Shown here in pieces: positions 1-7,121 of a stretch of DNA of 8,095 nucleotides. The stretch is taken from assembly GCA_903873355.1 (NCBI GenBank), contig CAIQOG010000596.1:1-8095 (forward strand), in the 5' to 3' direction. A model generated the notes under the pieces. That model saw only the letters and a program-made list of their open reading frames with translations. It was not told the origin of the DNA and searched no databases. Both the position numbers and the translations under genes were made by a program. Within the stretch, counting starts at the first letter, position 1. Every line of letters starts with the position of its first letter. The DNA comes from an uncultured Bacteroidales bacterium. GTDB lineage: Bacteria > Bacteroidota > Bacteroidia > Bacteroidales > Paludibacteraceae.

Positions 1-41
1 TAAATATCCTAAAACAAATAATTGATAATATAAATGAGTGT

Positions 42-1886
42 TTACCTGAATTTGGAATCAATTTCTTCCTGCGACCAAACATTCATAATTTTCTTTCCGT
101 CGTGGGTAAAATTAGGATTAGAGCAAGCAAAAAGCCGGTCAATCATATCGCTCATTTCTTCAGATGTCAATCGCTGACCAGATTTAAGTGCCGATGCTTC
201 AGCCAGGGTAAGAGCAATAGATTCATGAATTCCTGTTTTAAGATCTAATGCTGTAGTTTTGGCTTTCTCAATTATTTCATAAAGCAAATCAACCACGCTT
301 CCGGTGCCAACGTGCGATGGCACTCCATTCACAAGATAGGTATGATTCTCTGATTTTTCAAACATGAACCCAACATGCTGTAAATCAGAAATTATTTGTT
401 CAAAAAACAAGTCTTCATCTTCACCAAGTTCGAGAACTTCAGGGAAAAGTATCTGCTGCGAAACACCGTGCATCTGCTCTATCTGACTCAAAAATAAATC
501 GAAAAGAATACGGGTATGTGCCCGATGCTGATCAATCATCAATAATCCGGACTTTATTCCGGTAAGTATATATCGGTTTTTATATTGAAAATTGTCAGTT
601 TTTGACTCGATATTTTCAATAACCTGCTGCTGTTGTTCGTAACTGAAAGCTGTTATAGCTGTAGATTCAGTATTTATTTCGAAATTTTCACCTGATGGAA
701 TTGTGGCTTGCTTTTCAAAACCACCATACAATTTCTCCCAATCAAGTTCAGGTCGTTTGTAACTTGTATTTCCGAATGGATTATAATCCGGATTGAAATT
801 AGTCTGTGGAGGTTTTATATTTTGTAAATTCCCCTGAACAGGCATATCCAAAGCACCTTCCTGATCAAAATCGATGGAAGGAATCACGTTGAATTTACCC
901 AGTGATTCCTTTACAGTTGCTGAAAGTATGGACCAGACAGCCTGTTCATTTTCAAATTTTATTTCGGTTTTGGTAGGATGTATATTAATGTCGATAGTTT
1001 GTGGGTCGACCTCAAAACAAATGAAATAATTTGGACTGTCTGATGCCTGTATCATTTGGTTGTATGCCAGCATCACCGCTTTATGAAAATACGGGTGTCG
1101 CATATAGCGTCCATTTACAAAGAAATACTGATTTGCCGATTTCTGAGCATATTCAGGTTTTCCTACAAAGCCCTGAATCTGAACCAGATTTGTTGAAGTT
1201 TCTATCGGAAGTAATTGTTGCTGAATACGTTTCTTACTATTCTTACCAAATATATTTTCAATCCGGTTTTTAAAATTTCCTGCCGGAAGCTGATAAATCT
1301 CTTCATCCCCATCGAAAAATGAAAAGGTGATATCAGGATAAATCAGGGCAATACGATAAAACTCATTCAGAACATGACTTTTCTCAACATTATCGCTTTT
1401 TAAAAAACGTCGACGGGCAGGAACATTAAAAAACAGATTCTTAACCTGAAACGAAGTCCCAACAGTGCATTGTACGGCTTCCTGTTTGAAAACACGAGTT
1501 CCTGCAACTTCTACAAGCACTCCTAATTCATCTTCAGACCTGCGTGTACGTAATTCAACCTGTGCCACAGCTGCAATAGAAGCCAGCGCTTCGCCCCGAA
1601 AACCCATAGTGCGAATAGAAAATAAATCATCTGCACTTTTAATTTTTGAAGTAGCATGGCGCTCAAAAGCCATACGGGCATCGGTTTCACTCATTCCCTT
1701 ACCGTTGTCAATCACCTGAATAAGTGTCCGACCGGCATCTTTTATTACAATTTGTATATTGGTTGCACCAGCATCGATAGAATTTTCAACCAACTCCTTT
1801 ATTACGGAAGCAGGTCGTTGAATCACTTCACCGGCTGCAATCTGATTTGCTACCGAATCGGGCAAAAGATGTATTATATCGCTCAT
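42..1886 (-). CDS. mutL: DNA mismatch repair protein MutL
   Basis: MutL couples mismatch recognition by MutS to strand removal; it is a cytoplasmic homodimer with an N-terminal GHKL ATPase. The 614-residue product has the family's usual length. Visible ATPase motifs are NQIAAGEVIQRP (14-25), KELVENSIDAGA (30-41, with the catalytic Glu and Mg-binding Asn), DNGKGM (60-65) and TMGFRGEAL (93-101); FFNVPARRRFLK (152-163) and the NIHPTKTEIKF segment (301-311) close the N-terminal half. A low-complexity, Gln-containing linker spans roughly 335-430. The C-terminal dimerisation domain contains QQILFP (477-482), matching the beta-clamp-binding motif described for MutL. The endonuclease motifs are degenerate: DQHRAHTRILFD at 452-463 instead of DQHAxxERxxxE, and THDGKK where CPHGRP is expected. 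The ATG at 1886 puts the standard MutL N-terminus directly at the start of the ORF. It is the last gene of the minus-strand group, separated from the transposase by a palindromic repeat. Confidence 0.97.
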   Translation of the reverse strand: MSDIIHLLPDSVANQIAAGEVIQRPASVIKELVENSIDAGATNIQIVIKDAGRTLIQVIDNGKGMSETDARMAFERHATSKIKSADDLFSIRTMGFRGEALASIAAVAQVELRTRRSEDELGVLVEVAGTRVFKQEAVQCTVGTSFQVKNLFFNVPARRRFLKSDNVEKSHVLNEFYRIALIYPDITFSFFDGDEEIYQLPAGNFKNRIENIFGKNSKKRIQQQLLPIETSTNLVQIQGFVGKPEYAQKSANQYFFVNGRYMRHPYFHKAVMLAYNQMIQASDSPNYFICFEVDPQTIDINIHPTKTEIKFENEQAVWSILSATVKESLGKFNVIPSIDFDQEGALDMPVQGNLQNIKPPQTNFNPDYNPFGNTSYKRPELDWEKLYGGFEKQATIPSGENFEINTESTAITAFSYEQQQQVIENIESKTDNFQYKNRYILTGIKSGLLMIDQHRAHTRILFDLFLSQIEQMHGVSQQILFPEVLELGEDEDLFFEQIISDLQHVGFMFEKSENHTYLVNGVPSHVGTGSVVDLLYEIIEKAKTTALDLKTGIHESIALTLAEASALKSGQRLTSEEMSDMIDRLFACSNPNFTHDGKKIMNVWSQEEIDSKFR

Positions 1887-1917
1887 TTATTGTTCATTAA
1901 TCATATTTTTCTAAAAA

Positions 1918-2034
1918 AATCCCGGAGGGATTACATATTTATAGAAATTATTTCGTGAATTCTATTCGACCCCTATCGGGGTCGTATATTCTGAAATGTA
2001 TCAAATCTATAAACATTAAAATCCTACGGATTTA
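1918..2034. repeat. REP-like element of three hairpins beside the RAYT transposase
   Basis: Three short hairpins are arranged with overall dyad symmetry. The left hairpin has arms AATCCC (1918-1923) and GGGATT (1927-1932) with a 3-base loop. The central one has arms CGACCCC (1967-1973) and GGGGTCG (1978-1984) with a 4-base loop. The right one has arms AAATCC (2019-2024) and GGATTT (2028-2033) with a 3-base loop. Between them, TTTATAGA (1938-1945) and TCTATAAA (2006-2013) form a perfect 8-base inverted pair around the centre. Small hairpins of this kind next to a Y1 HUH transposase are typical of REP/BIME elements and of the ends recognised by IS200/IS605-type enzymes. Similar composite palindromes occur between genes in other Bacteroidota as I recall them; copy number in this genome cannot be seen from one window. 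It could also act as a bidirectional weak terminator or mRNA-stabilising structure. It fills nearly the whole gap between mutL and the transposase. Confidence 0.72.
2002..2009 (-). promoter_or_regulatory. Possible -7 box for mutL inside the REP-like element
   Basis: Read on the minus strand this is TAGATTTG, which fits the Bacteroidota -7 consensus TAnnTTTG. It would start transcription near 1995, about 110 bases before the mutL ATG, with the central hairpin in the leader. I saw no clear TTG -33 element. The match is short and lies inside a repeat arm, so chance is a real alternative. Confidence 0.25.
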
Positions 2035-2492
2035 TTGTATCCATTCGAATAAAAAATCATATTTGAAATCAATTCCAAATTTATTTAGGAACTCAATGTA
2101 TTCAACTTTGAAGTTTTTCTTTCTATGATGTTCTTTTTGATTTTGGATATAACTAATTACATTATCTAGTGCTGAATGACTGTACGAAAATGCTCCATAG
2201 CCTTCCTGCCATGAAAATTCGATTTTATAAATTCTTTCTCTTTGATAAAAGCATTAGAAGACTTTTTTATTTCCCGAACCAAATCAGAAAGGTTACAATC
2301 GGGTTTCATACCCAAAAATATATGAATATGATCTGGCATTCCATTTATTGCCAGTAGCTTTTGTCCTTTGTGTTGAACGATACCGGTGATGTATTTATAC
2401 AGTTCTTCTTCCCACGCAGGAAGTATCAGACTTTCTCTTCCTTTTACAGCAAATACAACCTGAATATAAATCTGCGAATAGGTATTAGCCAT
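2032..2492 (-). pseudogene. IS200-like/RAYT family HUH transposase, frameshifted
   Basis: Y1 HUH transposases of this type cut single-stranded DNA at small hairpins, using an HxH metal site and one tyrosine. The first frame from the ATG at 2492 gives 108 residues. It begins MANTYSQIYIQVVFAVKGRE and carries the HUH motif in GMPDHIHIFLG (His55, His57). After Phe93 the reading turns into unrelated residues and stops at 2166. Shifting back one base in the four-T run at 2214-2217 (minus-strand T's) restores SWQEGYGAFSYSHSALDNV, then ISYIQNQKEHHRKK with the likely catalytic Tyr115, and a normal end EFLNKFGID...FEWIQ with a stop at 2032-2034. The restored protein is 153 residues, the usual family size. 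Without the shift the catalytic tyrosine is lost, so the short product should be inactive. No other damage is visible, so the lesion is recent, a sequencing error, or a site of slippage. The gene starts 8 bases after the DUF4954 stop, with an SD-like AAGGA just upstream of the ATG. Confidence 0.88.
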
Positions 2493-2500
2493 ATTATTCC

Positions 2501-4483
2501 TTACAAAACTTTCAAATTACCCAGTTTCAAACGGATATCTTCAGCCAACACTGATTTTTGTTTCATTCCCAGCTGAACATCTTTCACAAAACTATGATCA
2601 TCGAAAGTTCCTCGTGTTGCTTCAAAATCTGCATTACGTATTAGTTCGTCACCGTCCAACCCAAAACCTACACGCGAAATACTACTGAATTCCTTTTTTG
2701 CATCTCTCAAAATAAGGTCATCAAAAGTCAAACCTGCCTTTTCCCAGGCAGTCAATACATCAATTAAATCTTTAGCATTAATATTCTGTACAGGTTTCCC
2801 GAGTTTTTTACTCAGAATTTCCGTTGTCAGATTCCATGAAAATTCATCGTAATTAGCGTGGATTGTTTCAAAAGCTACATTAATATTGTCTATGCATATA
2901 TTTTGGGTTTTAATGCGTTGCATTAATTTTTCTATTTCCGATTTGGGAGCAAACAGACCAGCCATATCCATCCATTCAGCTTTTCCGGCATCCGATGTTG
3001 TAGAAAAAAACGATTCAATAGAATTGATTTCAGTAGAATTCATTCTTTTTATCAGTACATTACCCAGAAATACAGAAACTGCCATTTCATAAAGTTCAAT
3101 GCCTTTTTTTATTGACGAACGTTTAATCTTGCAGTTCTGATACCAAACAAACGAAGCAGTTTCATCCATATTTTTCAGCAAACCGCTCAAAACATCTATT
3201 CCTTTTAATGCTTTATTAATGGTATAGGGAGACAGAAAATCGAAACAAATCAAATCAAGGTGATTAGTTCCTTTGCGTAAATCACGTTTAGGCCATTTCT
3301 GAACATCACGAATCGTTCCGGCACTGTGAAGATTGATTCCCGGAAGTAAAGTGCTTTCGCCATTATTCTCAATCAGATAAGAGAAAGGCAAATCTGAAAT
3401 GTCCGGATTTCCTTTGTGACTACCCAATACAACCGAAAATGCTCCAATTCTGGCAGGCCACATAATATATGATCCACTTGAAGTTTTTACTCCGCGCTCG
3501 GTAACTCCCTGATGAACTGGTCCAAGCTTGTACATATGATTGCTGAAATTCGTTCCACTGCCTGCATTCATAAATGAATACATAGCCGTGAGCATTAAGG
3601 TGGATTTATGGTGTGTTACTGTATACGGACCGGCAAAAACAGAAACTGCCTCACCGTGAAGTCCCTGACAGTTTGCAAAAAACAGCGAATCAATAGCCGA
3701 AAATTGCTTACCAATCATTACTCCTTGTCCAACGAAGCATCGGGTAAGCATTGCACCATCGGTTACACTACTCCCCGACTGAATTATGAAATCATTACAC
3801 TGAACGTCATACCCTACAACAGTTGGTGACTCCTTTGTACTCACTATCGTACCATTTTCTAAAAAGGTCACGCCCTCAAGTTTAGCGAAACTACCAACAG
3901 AAATATTTTTCAACGAACCACAATTTATTATTATGGTATTGTATCCAATCTTTCCCTTTTCGGATTTCTTCGTGTTGACAAAATCTGAAATTATTTTTTC
4001 TGATTTCTGAATAAACTCTATGTCGTGACGACTCAAAATTAAAGCATATGCGAACTGAGAACTTAGATTTTCGAAGGCAGAAACTTCGCGTCCGCCACTT
4101 TCAATCATGGTTGCAACTTTTACCCCGTTACCAAAGGAAGACAAGCCATCTACCATCATTAAATCTACATTTTCAATATAGGCTTCGTCAGCTATTTCGT
4201 AATTTGCGATGTAATTTTTTATTTTGTCGATGTACACATCGTTACCGATAGTACAATTATGCAAAACAGAATTGAACACACCCGAATGTTTTTTCAAACC
4301 TCCTTCTTTTTGGAAAACTTTTTGGAAACTTCCGAGAAAAATATTTCCGGAAAAGTGAACATTAGAAACAAAGTCAGGTGAAAAGTTGTCAACTACCATT
4401 ACTTGTTTCCAGTTCTCTGCAGAACATCCATAAACAGTAAGAGTTGCAATTTCTTTATCAGTGAGTTGGCGGAATTGTGGCAT
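2501..4483 (-). CDS. DUF4954-like protein, predicted left-handed beta-helix, function unknown
   Basis: I recognise this 660-residue product as the Bacteroidota DUF4954 type from its overall pattern; no biochemical role is known to me. There is no signal peptide or membrane segment, so it is probably cytoplasmic. Residues about 40-390 show irregular hexapeptide-like turns (for example NCTIGNDVYIDK at 76-87, ISVGSFAKLEGV at 194-205, VGQGVMIGKQ at 251-260) of the kind that build left-handed beta-helices in acyltransferases and sugar-nucleotide enzymes. The densest, most motif-like stretch is 286-400: GPYTVTHHKST (286-296, with paired histidines), GSGTNFSNHMYKLGPVHQG (308-326), SGSYIMWPARIGAFSVV (336-352), GSHKGNPDISDLPFSYLIE (354-372), and IRDVQKWPKRDLRK (391-404). 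Residues 405-660 look alpha-helical and probably form a separate domain. An acyl- or nucleotidyltransferase-like role is inference from the fold only. It begins 26 bases after hflX ends, so the two are likely co-transcribed. Confidence 0.8.
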   Translation of the reverse strand: MPQFRQLTDKEIATLTVYGCSAENWKQVMVVDNFSPDFVSNVHFSGNIFLGSFQKVFQKEGGLKKHSGVFNSVLHNCTIGNDVYIDKIKNYIANYEIADEAYIENVDLMMVDGLSSFGNGVKVATMIESGGREVSAFENLSSQFAYALILSRHDIEFIQKSEKIISDFVNTKKSEKGKIGYNTIIINCGSLKNISVGSFAKLEGVTFLENGTIVSTKESPTVVGYDVQCNDFIIQSGSSVTDGAMLTRCFVGQGVMIGKQFSAIDSLFFANCQGLHGEAVSVFAGPYTVTHHKSTLMLTAMYSFMNAGSGTNFSNHMYKLGPVHQGVTERGVKTSSGSYIMWPARIGAFSVVLGSHKGNPDISDLPFSYLIENNGESTLLPGINLHSAGTIRDVQKWPKRDLRKGTNHLDLICFDFLSPYTINKALKGIDVLSGLLKNMDETASFVWYQNCKIKRSSIKKGIELYEMAVSVFLGNVLIKRMNSTEINSIESFFSTTSDAGKAEWMDMAGLFAPKSEIEKLMQRIKTQNICIDNINVAFETIHANYDEFSWNLTTEILSKKLGKPVQNINAKDLIDVLTAWEKAGLTFDDLILRDAKKEFSSISRVGFGLDGDELIRNADFEATRGTFDDHSFVKDVQLGMKQKSVLAEDIRLKLGNLKVL

Positions 4484-4509
4484 AAGTATGCTATTTAATC
4501 ATTTCTGAA

Positions 4510-5715
4510 TCAATCTTCTATGTCGGTATATTTTTGAAAAAGGAAATCATTATAAGGATAGCGTTCTACATGAATAGCTTTTATCTTTTGGTACATTAAT
4601 TCCTTAAGTTGGTCGATATTGAGCTTTTGTCGGGCAGAAATGAAGATACAATTGTCGTGCATTTTATTCATCCATGTTTTCTGAAGTTCTTCAAGACTGA
4701 CATTTTCACGTTTTACGGGAGCAAGATCAAATTCTTCTTTCGGTGTATATGTAAAAGCATCCATTTTATTAAACACCAGAATGACCGGTTTTTCATTCGG
4801 ATCAATATCCTTAAGTGTTTGATTTACAATCTCAATTTGTTCTTCAAAGTTTGAGTGTGACACATCCACCACATGCAAAAGCAAATCAGCTTCACGTACT
4901 TCGTCGAGCGTGGATTTAAACGACTGAACCAAATGATGCGGCAATTTCCGGATAAATCCAACCGTATCCGAAAGCAGGAAAGGAAGATTTTCAATTATCA
5001 CCTTCCGCACCGTGGTATCAAGTGTTGCAAACAATTTATTTTCTGCGAAAATATCTGATTTACTAAGCAGATTCATTAACGTGGATTTTCCCACGTTGGT
5101 ATATCCAACCAGTGCCACACGAACCATTTTACCTCGATTCTTGCGCTGAGTAGACATTTGCTGGTCAATATCTTTCAGATTTTGTTTCAGCAAAGCTATT
5201 TTTGTCAGGATAATCCTGCGGTCGGTTTCAATCTGTGTTTCACCCGGCCCACGCATTCCGATACCACCCTGCTGTCGTTCGAGGTGAGTCCAGAGTCGGG
5301 TGAGTCGTGGCAAAGTGTATTGAAGTTGAGCAAGTTCCACCTGCGTTTTGGCACTGGCGGTCTGAGCGCGCTTGGCAAAAATATCCAGGATAAGACTCGT
5401 TCTGTCGAGAATCAATACTTTCAGTTCCGCTTCAATATTCCGTAATTGTTTGGGCGACAATTCGTCATCAAAAATCACAACTCCTATATCATTTTCATCA
5501 ACAAAAGTCTTGATTTCTATCAGTTTACCCGGACCGACATAAGTTTTTGGATTCGGATATTCAAGTCGTTGGAAAAACAATTTTTCGGGTGATGCACCAG
5601 CTGTTTCAGCAAGGAATGCAAGTTCATCCAAATACTCACGCGCCTTTTCTTCGGTCTGGATTTGTGTGATTACTCCCACTAATACGGCTTTTTCTTCGTA
5701 TATTTCAGTCTTCAT
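4510..5715 (-). CDS. hflX: GTPase HflX
   Basis: HflX is a GTPase that binds the 50S subunit and splits or rescues stalled 70S ribosomes, notably under heat stress. Counting from the ATG at 5715 the protein is 401 residues. The N-terminal HflX domain contains NPKTYVGPGKL (55-65) and FDDELSPKQLRN (82-93), followed by the linker motif GGIGMRGPGETQIETDRR (150-167). The G domain shows G1 GYTNVGKST (204-212), the G2 region TLDTTVRK (231-238), G3 DTVGF (250-254), G4 NKMD (316-319) and G5 SA (360-361). An in-frame upstream ATG at 5793 would add 26 residues unlike the family. I prefer 5715 because the family N-terminus starts there and because a -7-like box lies between the two ATGs. It is the first gene of the minus-strand group, divergent from porQ. 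Confidence 0.96.
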   Translation of the reverse strand: MKTEIYEEKAVLVGVITQIQTEEKAREYLDELAFLAETAGASPEKLFFQRLEYPNPKTYVGPGKLIEIKTFVDENDIGVVIFDDELSPKQLRNIEAELKVLILDRTSLILDIFAKRAQTASAKTQVELAQLQYTLPRLTRLWTHLERQQGGIGMRGPGETQIETDRRIILTKIALLKQNLKDIDQQMSTQRKNRGKMVRVALVGYTNVGKSTLMNLLSKSDIFAENKLFATLDTTVRKVIIENLPFLLSDTVGFIRKLPHHLVQSFKSTLDEVREADLLLHVVDVSHSNFEEQIEIVNQTLKDIDPNEKPVILVFNKMDAFTYTPKEEFDLAPVKRENVSLEELQKTWMNKMHDNCIFISARQKLNIDQLKELMYQKIKAIHVERYPYNDFLFQKYTDIED

Positions 5716-5765
5716 CTGTTTTGGGTTTCTTGGTTTATATTCGATTCTTTTTACCAAATACAAAA

Positions 5766-5773
5766 CAAAAATA
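5766..5773 (-). promoter_or_regulatory. Candidate -7 box for hflX
   Basis: On the minus strand this reads TATTTTTG, matching TAnnTTTG. A start near 5759 would give a leader of about 44 bases to the ATG at 5715 and would exclude the upstream ATG at 5793. No clear TTG -33 element is seen at the expected distance. Confidence 0.4.
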
Positions 5774-5942
5774 CTACTAATTTTATTAATCACGGCATTT
5801 TCACAGGTCTAAAACAAGTCTTAAAACTCAAATTAGCGGAAAAGGAATAAAAAGTTGATTGAAAAAATATGAAATTCAGGTTTTTTCCGTTTAGAGTGAT
5901 ATAATTTTAAATTTTTCACTTATCCAGTCGGCGAAATTAATG

Positions 5943-5950
5943 TATCTTTG
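5943..5950 (+). promoter_or_regulatory. Candidate -7 box for porQ (and possibly cmk)
   Basis: TATCTTTG matches the Bacteroidota -7 consensus TAnnTTTG exactly. It would start transcription near 5957 and leave a leader of about 60 bases before the preferred porQ ATG at 6018. The -33 TTG is not obvious; the corresponding region is T-rich. Confidence 0.5.
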
Positions 5951-6017
5951 ACTGATTTTTTGAAAATTGACAGAAATTTATTTCCAAAAACCGACCGATT
6001 ATACATTTGTTGCTGTA

Positions 6018-7085
6018 ATGATTAAAAAATATTTTGTTTTAATATACCTGATAATCTTCTCACTATCTGCTTATTCGCAAGCCGGAACAGGAGTTTATCA
6101 GTTTCTCGAGCTTCCTGTTTCTTCACGCCTTGCCGCTTTGGGCAGCTACAATGTTTCTATTCACGACAACGATATCAATTTCGGATTTATAAATCCTTCT
6201 CTGCTTACTTCGGAAACAAATAATTGCATAGGTCTGAATATGTCATCTTATCTGGCTGATATTAAATTTGGTTCGGCAATTTATGGTAAGAATATTGACA
6301 AAAATAATTATTTAGCAGTTGGTATTCAATATGTTGACTATGGCAAATTCAAATATGCAGATGAAACCAACAGTCAAACTGACGATCAGTATTTTACTGC
6401 TAAAGATATGGCATTGAATATCATATATGCCCGTCCTTTAAGCAAGACGATTACCGTAGGTGCAACGTTGAAACCGATATATTCTGTTTATGAAACCTAC
6501 ACCAGCATTGGAATAGCAATGGATGCAGGGATAAGTTACAACGATGATGCTCATAATTTTTCTGCCGGGCTAGTTTTCAGAAACATGGGTACGCAACTTA
6601 AAGGATATTATTCCGACGAGGGTGGACAACACATTGAACCTATACCTTTTAATATTCAGCTTGGAGTTACCAAAAAGCTGGCATATGCACCGCTGCGATT
6701 CTCGCTTACCCTGCAAAATCTTCAAAACTGGGATATGAATTATCAGTCGACGAATCAACCAACAACCACACTGACAAACACTATCACGAATACTACCTCT
6801 TCAATTACATCAAGAAAAATTGAATTTTTTGATATGGCTTTTCGTCATGTGATTCTGGCTGCCGAGTTCGTTCCTTCCAAAAACTTTTATATTACACTGG
6901 CCTACAACGACCGTCGTGCTCAGGAATTGTCGATGAACGGTTTCAAAAGTTCTGCCGGATTCTCGTTTGGCGGTGGAATTAAACTATACAAATTCCATGT
7001 CGGTTTCGGCACAACACAATTTCAGGCCGGCACGGCATCGTATCAGTTCTCCATAACTACTGCATTAAATGAATTCAGGTTGTGA
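6018..7085 (+). CDS. porQ: Type IX secretion system protein PorQ
   Basis: PorQ is an outer-membrane beta-barrel of the PorV/FadL-like group. In Porphyromonas gingivalis it is required for type IX secretion and belongs to the cell-surface attachment complex with PorU, PorV and PorZ. The 355-residue product starts with a signal peptide (MIKKYFVLIYLIIFSLSAYS, cleavage probably near 20-22). The family-typical N-terminus follows: GVYQFLELPVSSRLAALGS (25-43), NDINFGFINPSLL (51-63) and the YGK-rich strand near 105-112. Alternating hydrophobic/polar strands run to the end, and the final strand finishes in FRL. Residues 243-265 are an unusual Thr/Asn/Ser-rich loop between two strands. The reading frame is open from a TTG at 5967, but the extra 17 residues would mask the signal peptide, so I chose the ATG at 6018. 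The next gene, cmk, starts 36 bases downstream with no terminator, so the two are likely in one transcript. Confidence 0.9.
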   Translation: MIKKYFVLIYLIIFSLSAYSQAGTGVYQFLELPVSSRLAALGSYNVSIHDNDINFGFINPSLLTSETNNCIGLNMSSYLADIKFGSAIYGKNIDKNNYLAVGIQYVDYGKFKYADETNSQTDDQYFTAKDMALNIIYARPLSKTITVGATLKPIYSVYETYTSIGIAMDAGISYNDDAHNFSAGLVFRNMGTQLKGYYSDEGGQHIEPIPFNIQLGVTKKLAYAPLRFSLTLQNLQNWDMNYQSTNQPTTTLTNTITNTTSSITSRKIEFFDMAFRHVILAAEFVPSKNFYITLAYNDRRAQELSMNGFKSSAGFSFGGGIKLYKFHVGFGTTQFQAGTASYQFSITTALNEFRL

Positions 7086-7091
7086 TTTTGT

Positions 7092-7110
7092 TGATTTGAT
7101 GATTTGATGA
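7092..7110 (+). repeat. Short tandem GATTTGAT motif before cmk
   Basis: The porQ-cmk gap holds a low-complexity stretch built of two GATTTGAT units in tandem followed by GA. It overlaps two possible upstream start codons of cmk (TTG at 7104, ATG at 7107). Such TTGAT/TGATT runs are frequent in AT-rich Bacteroidota spacers; I see no specific role. Confidence 0.4.
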
Positions 7111-7121
7111 AAAGTTTAAAA

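Larger units (their letters stand above)
5716..6017. other. Divergent AT-rich intergenic region between hflX and porQ
   Basis: This stretch of about 300 bases holds no convincing gene. It contains one promoter-like box for each flanking gene. It also has a weak inverted pair, CGGAAAA (5837-5843) and TTTTCCG (5883-5889), separated by 39 bases and probably not meaningful. No tRNA, riboswitch or strong terminator is visible. Confidence 0.7.

Noticed and set aside
1..41. Possible gene or terminator downstream of mutL
   Set aside because: Only 41 AT-rich bases are present, with no hairpin, start codon context or recognisable coding sequence.
1656..1958. 100-codon plus-strand reading frame overlapping the start of mutL
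   Set aside because: It is antisense to the conserved ATPase motifs of mutL, shows no recognisable domain, and runs into the palindromic repeat.
2205..2225. Programmed -1 ribosomal frameshifting in the transposase
   Set aside because: It would give the right product, but the site is not a canonical X XXY YYZ heptamer and this family does not usually rely on frameshifting; kept only as a lesser alternative.
2361..2576. Plus-strand frame spanning the junction of the transposase and the DUF4954 gene
   Set aside because: It is antisense to both genes and has no identifiable product; a shadow is sufficient explanation.
5158..5445. 95-codon plus-strand reading frame inside hflX
   Set aside because: Antisense to the HflX linker motif and N-terminal domain, with no family resemblance or start signal.
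5716..5793. Longer HflX start at the ATG at 5793
   Set aside because: The extra 26 residues do not resemble HflX, and a -7-like box lies within them, so transcripts would probably begin downstream of that ATG.
5837..5889. CGGAAAA/TTTTCCG inverted pair in the divergent region as a terminator or operator
   Set aside because: The arms are short, 39 bases apart and AT-rich, and no gene ends here; likely chance.
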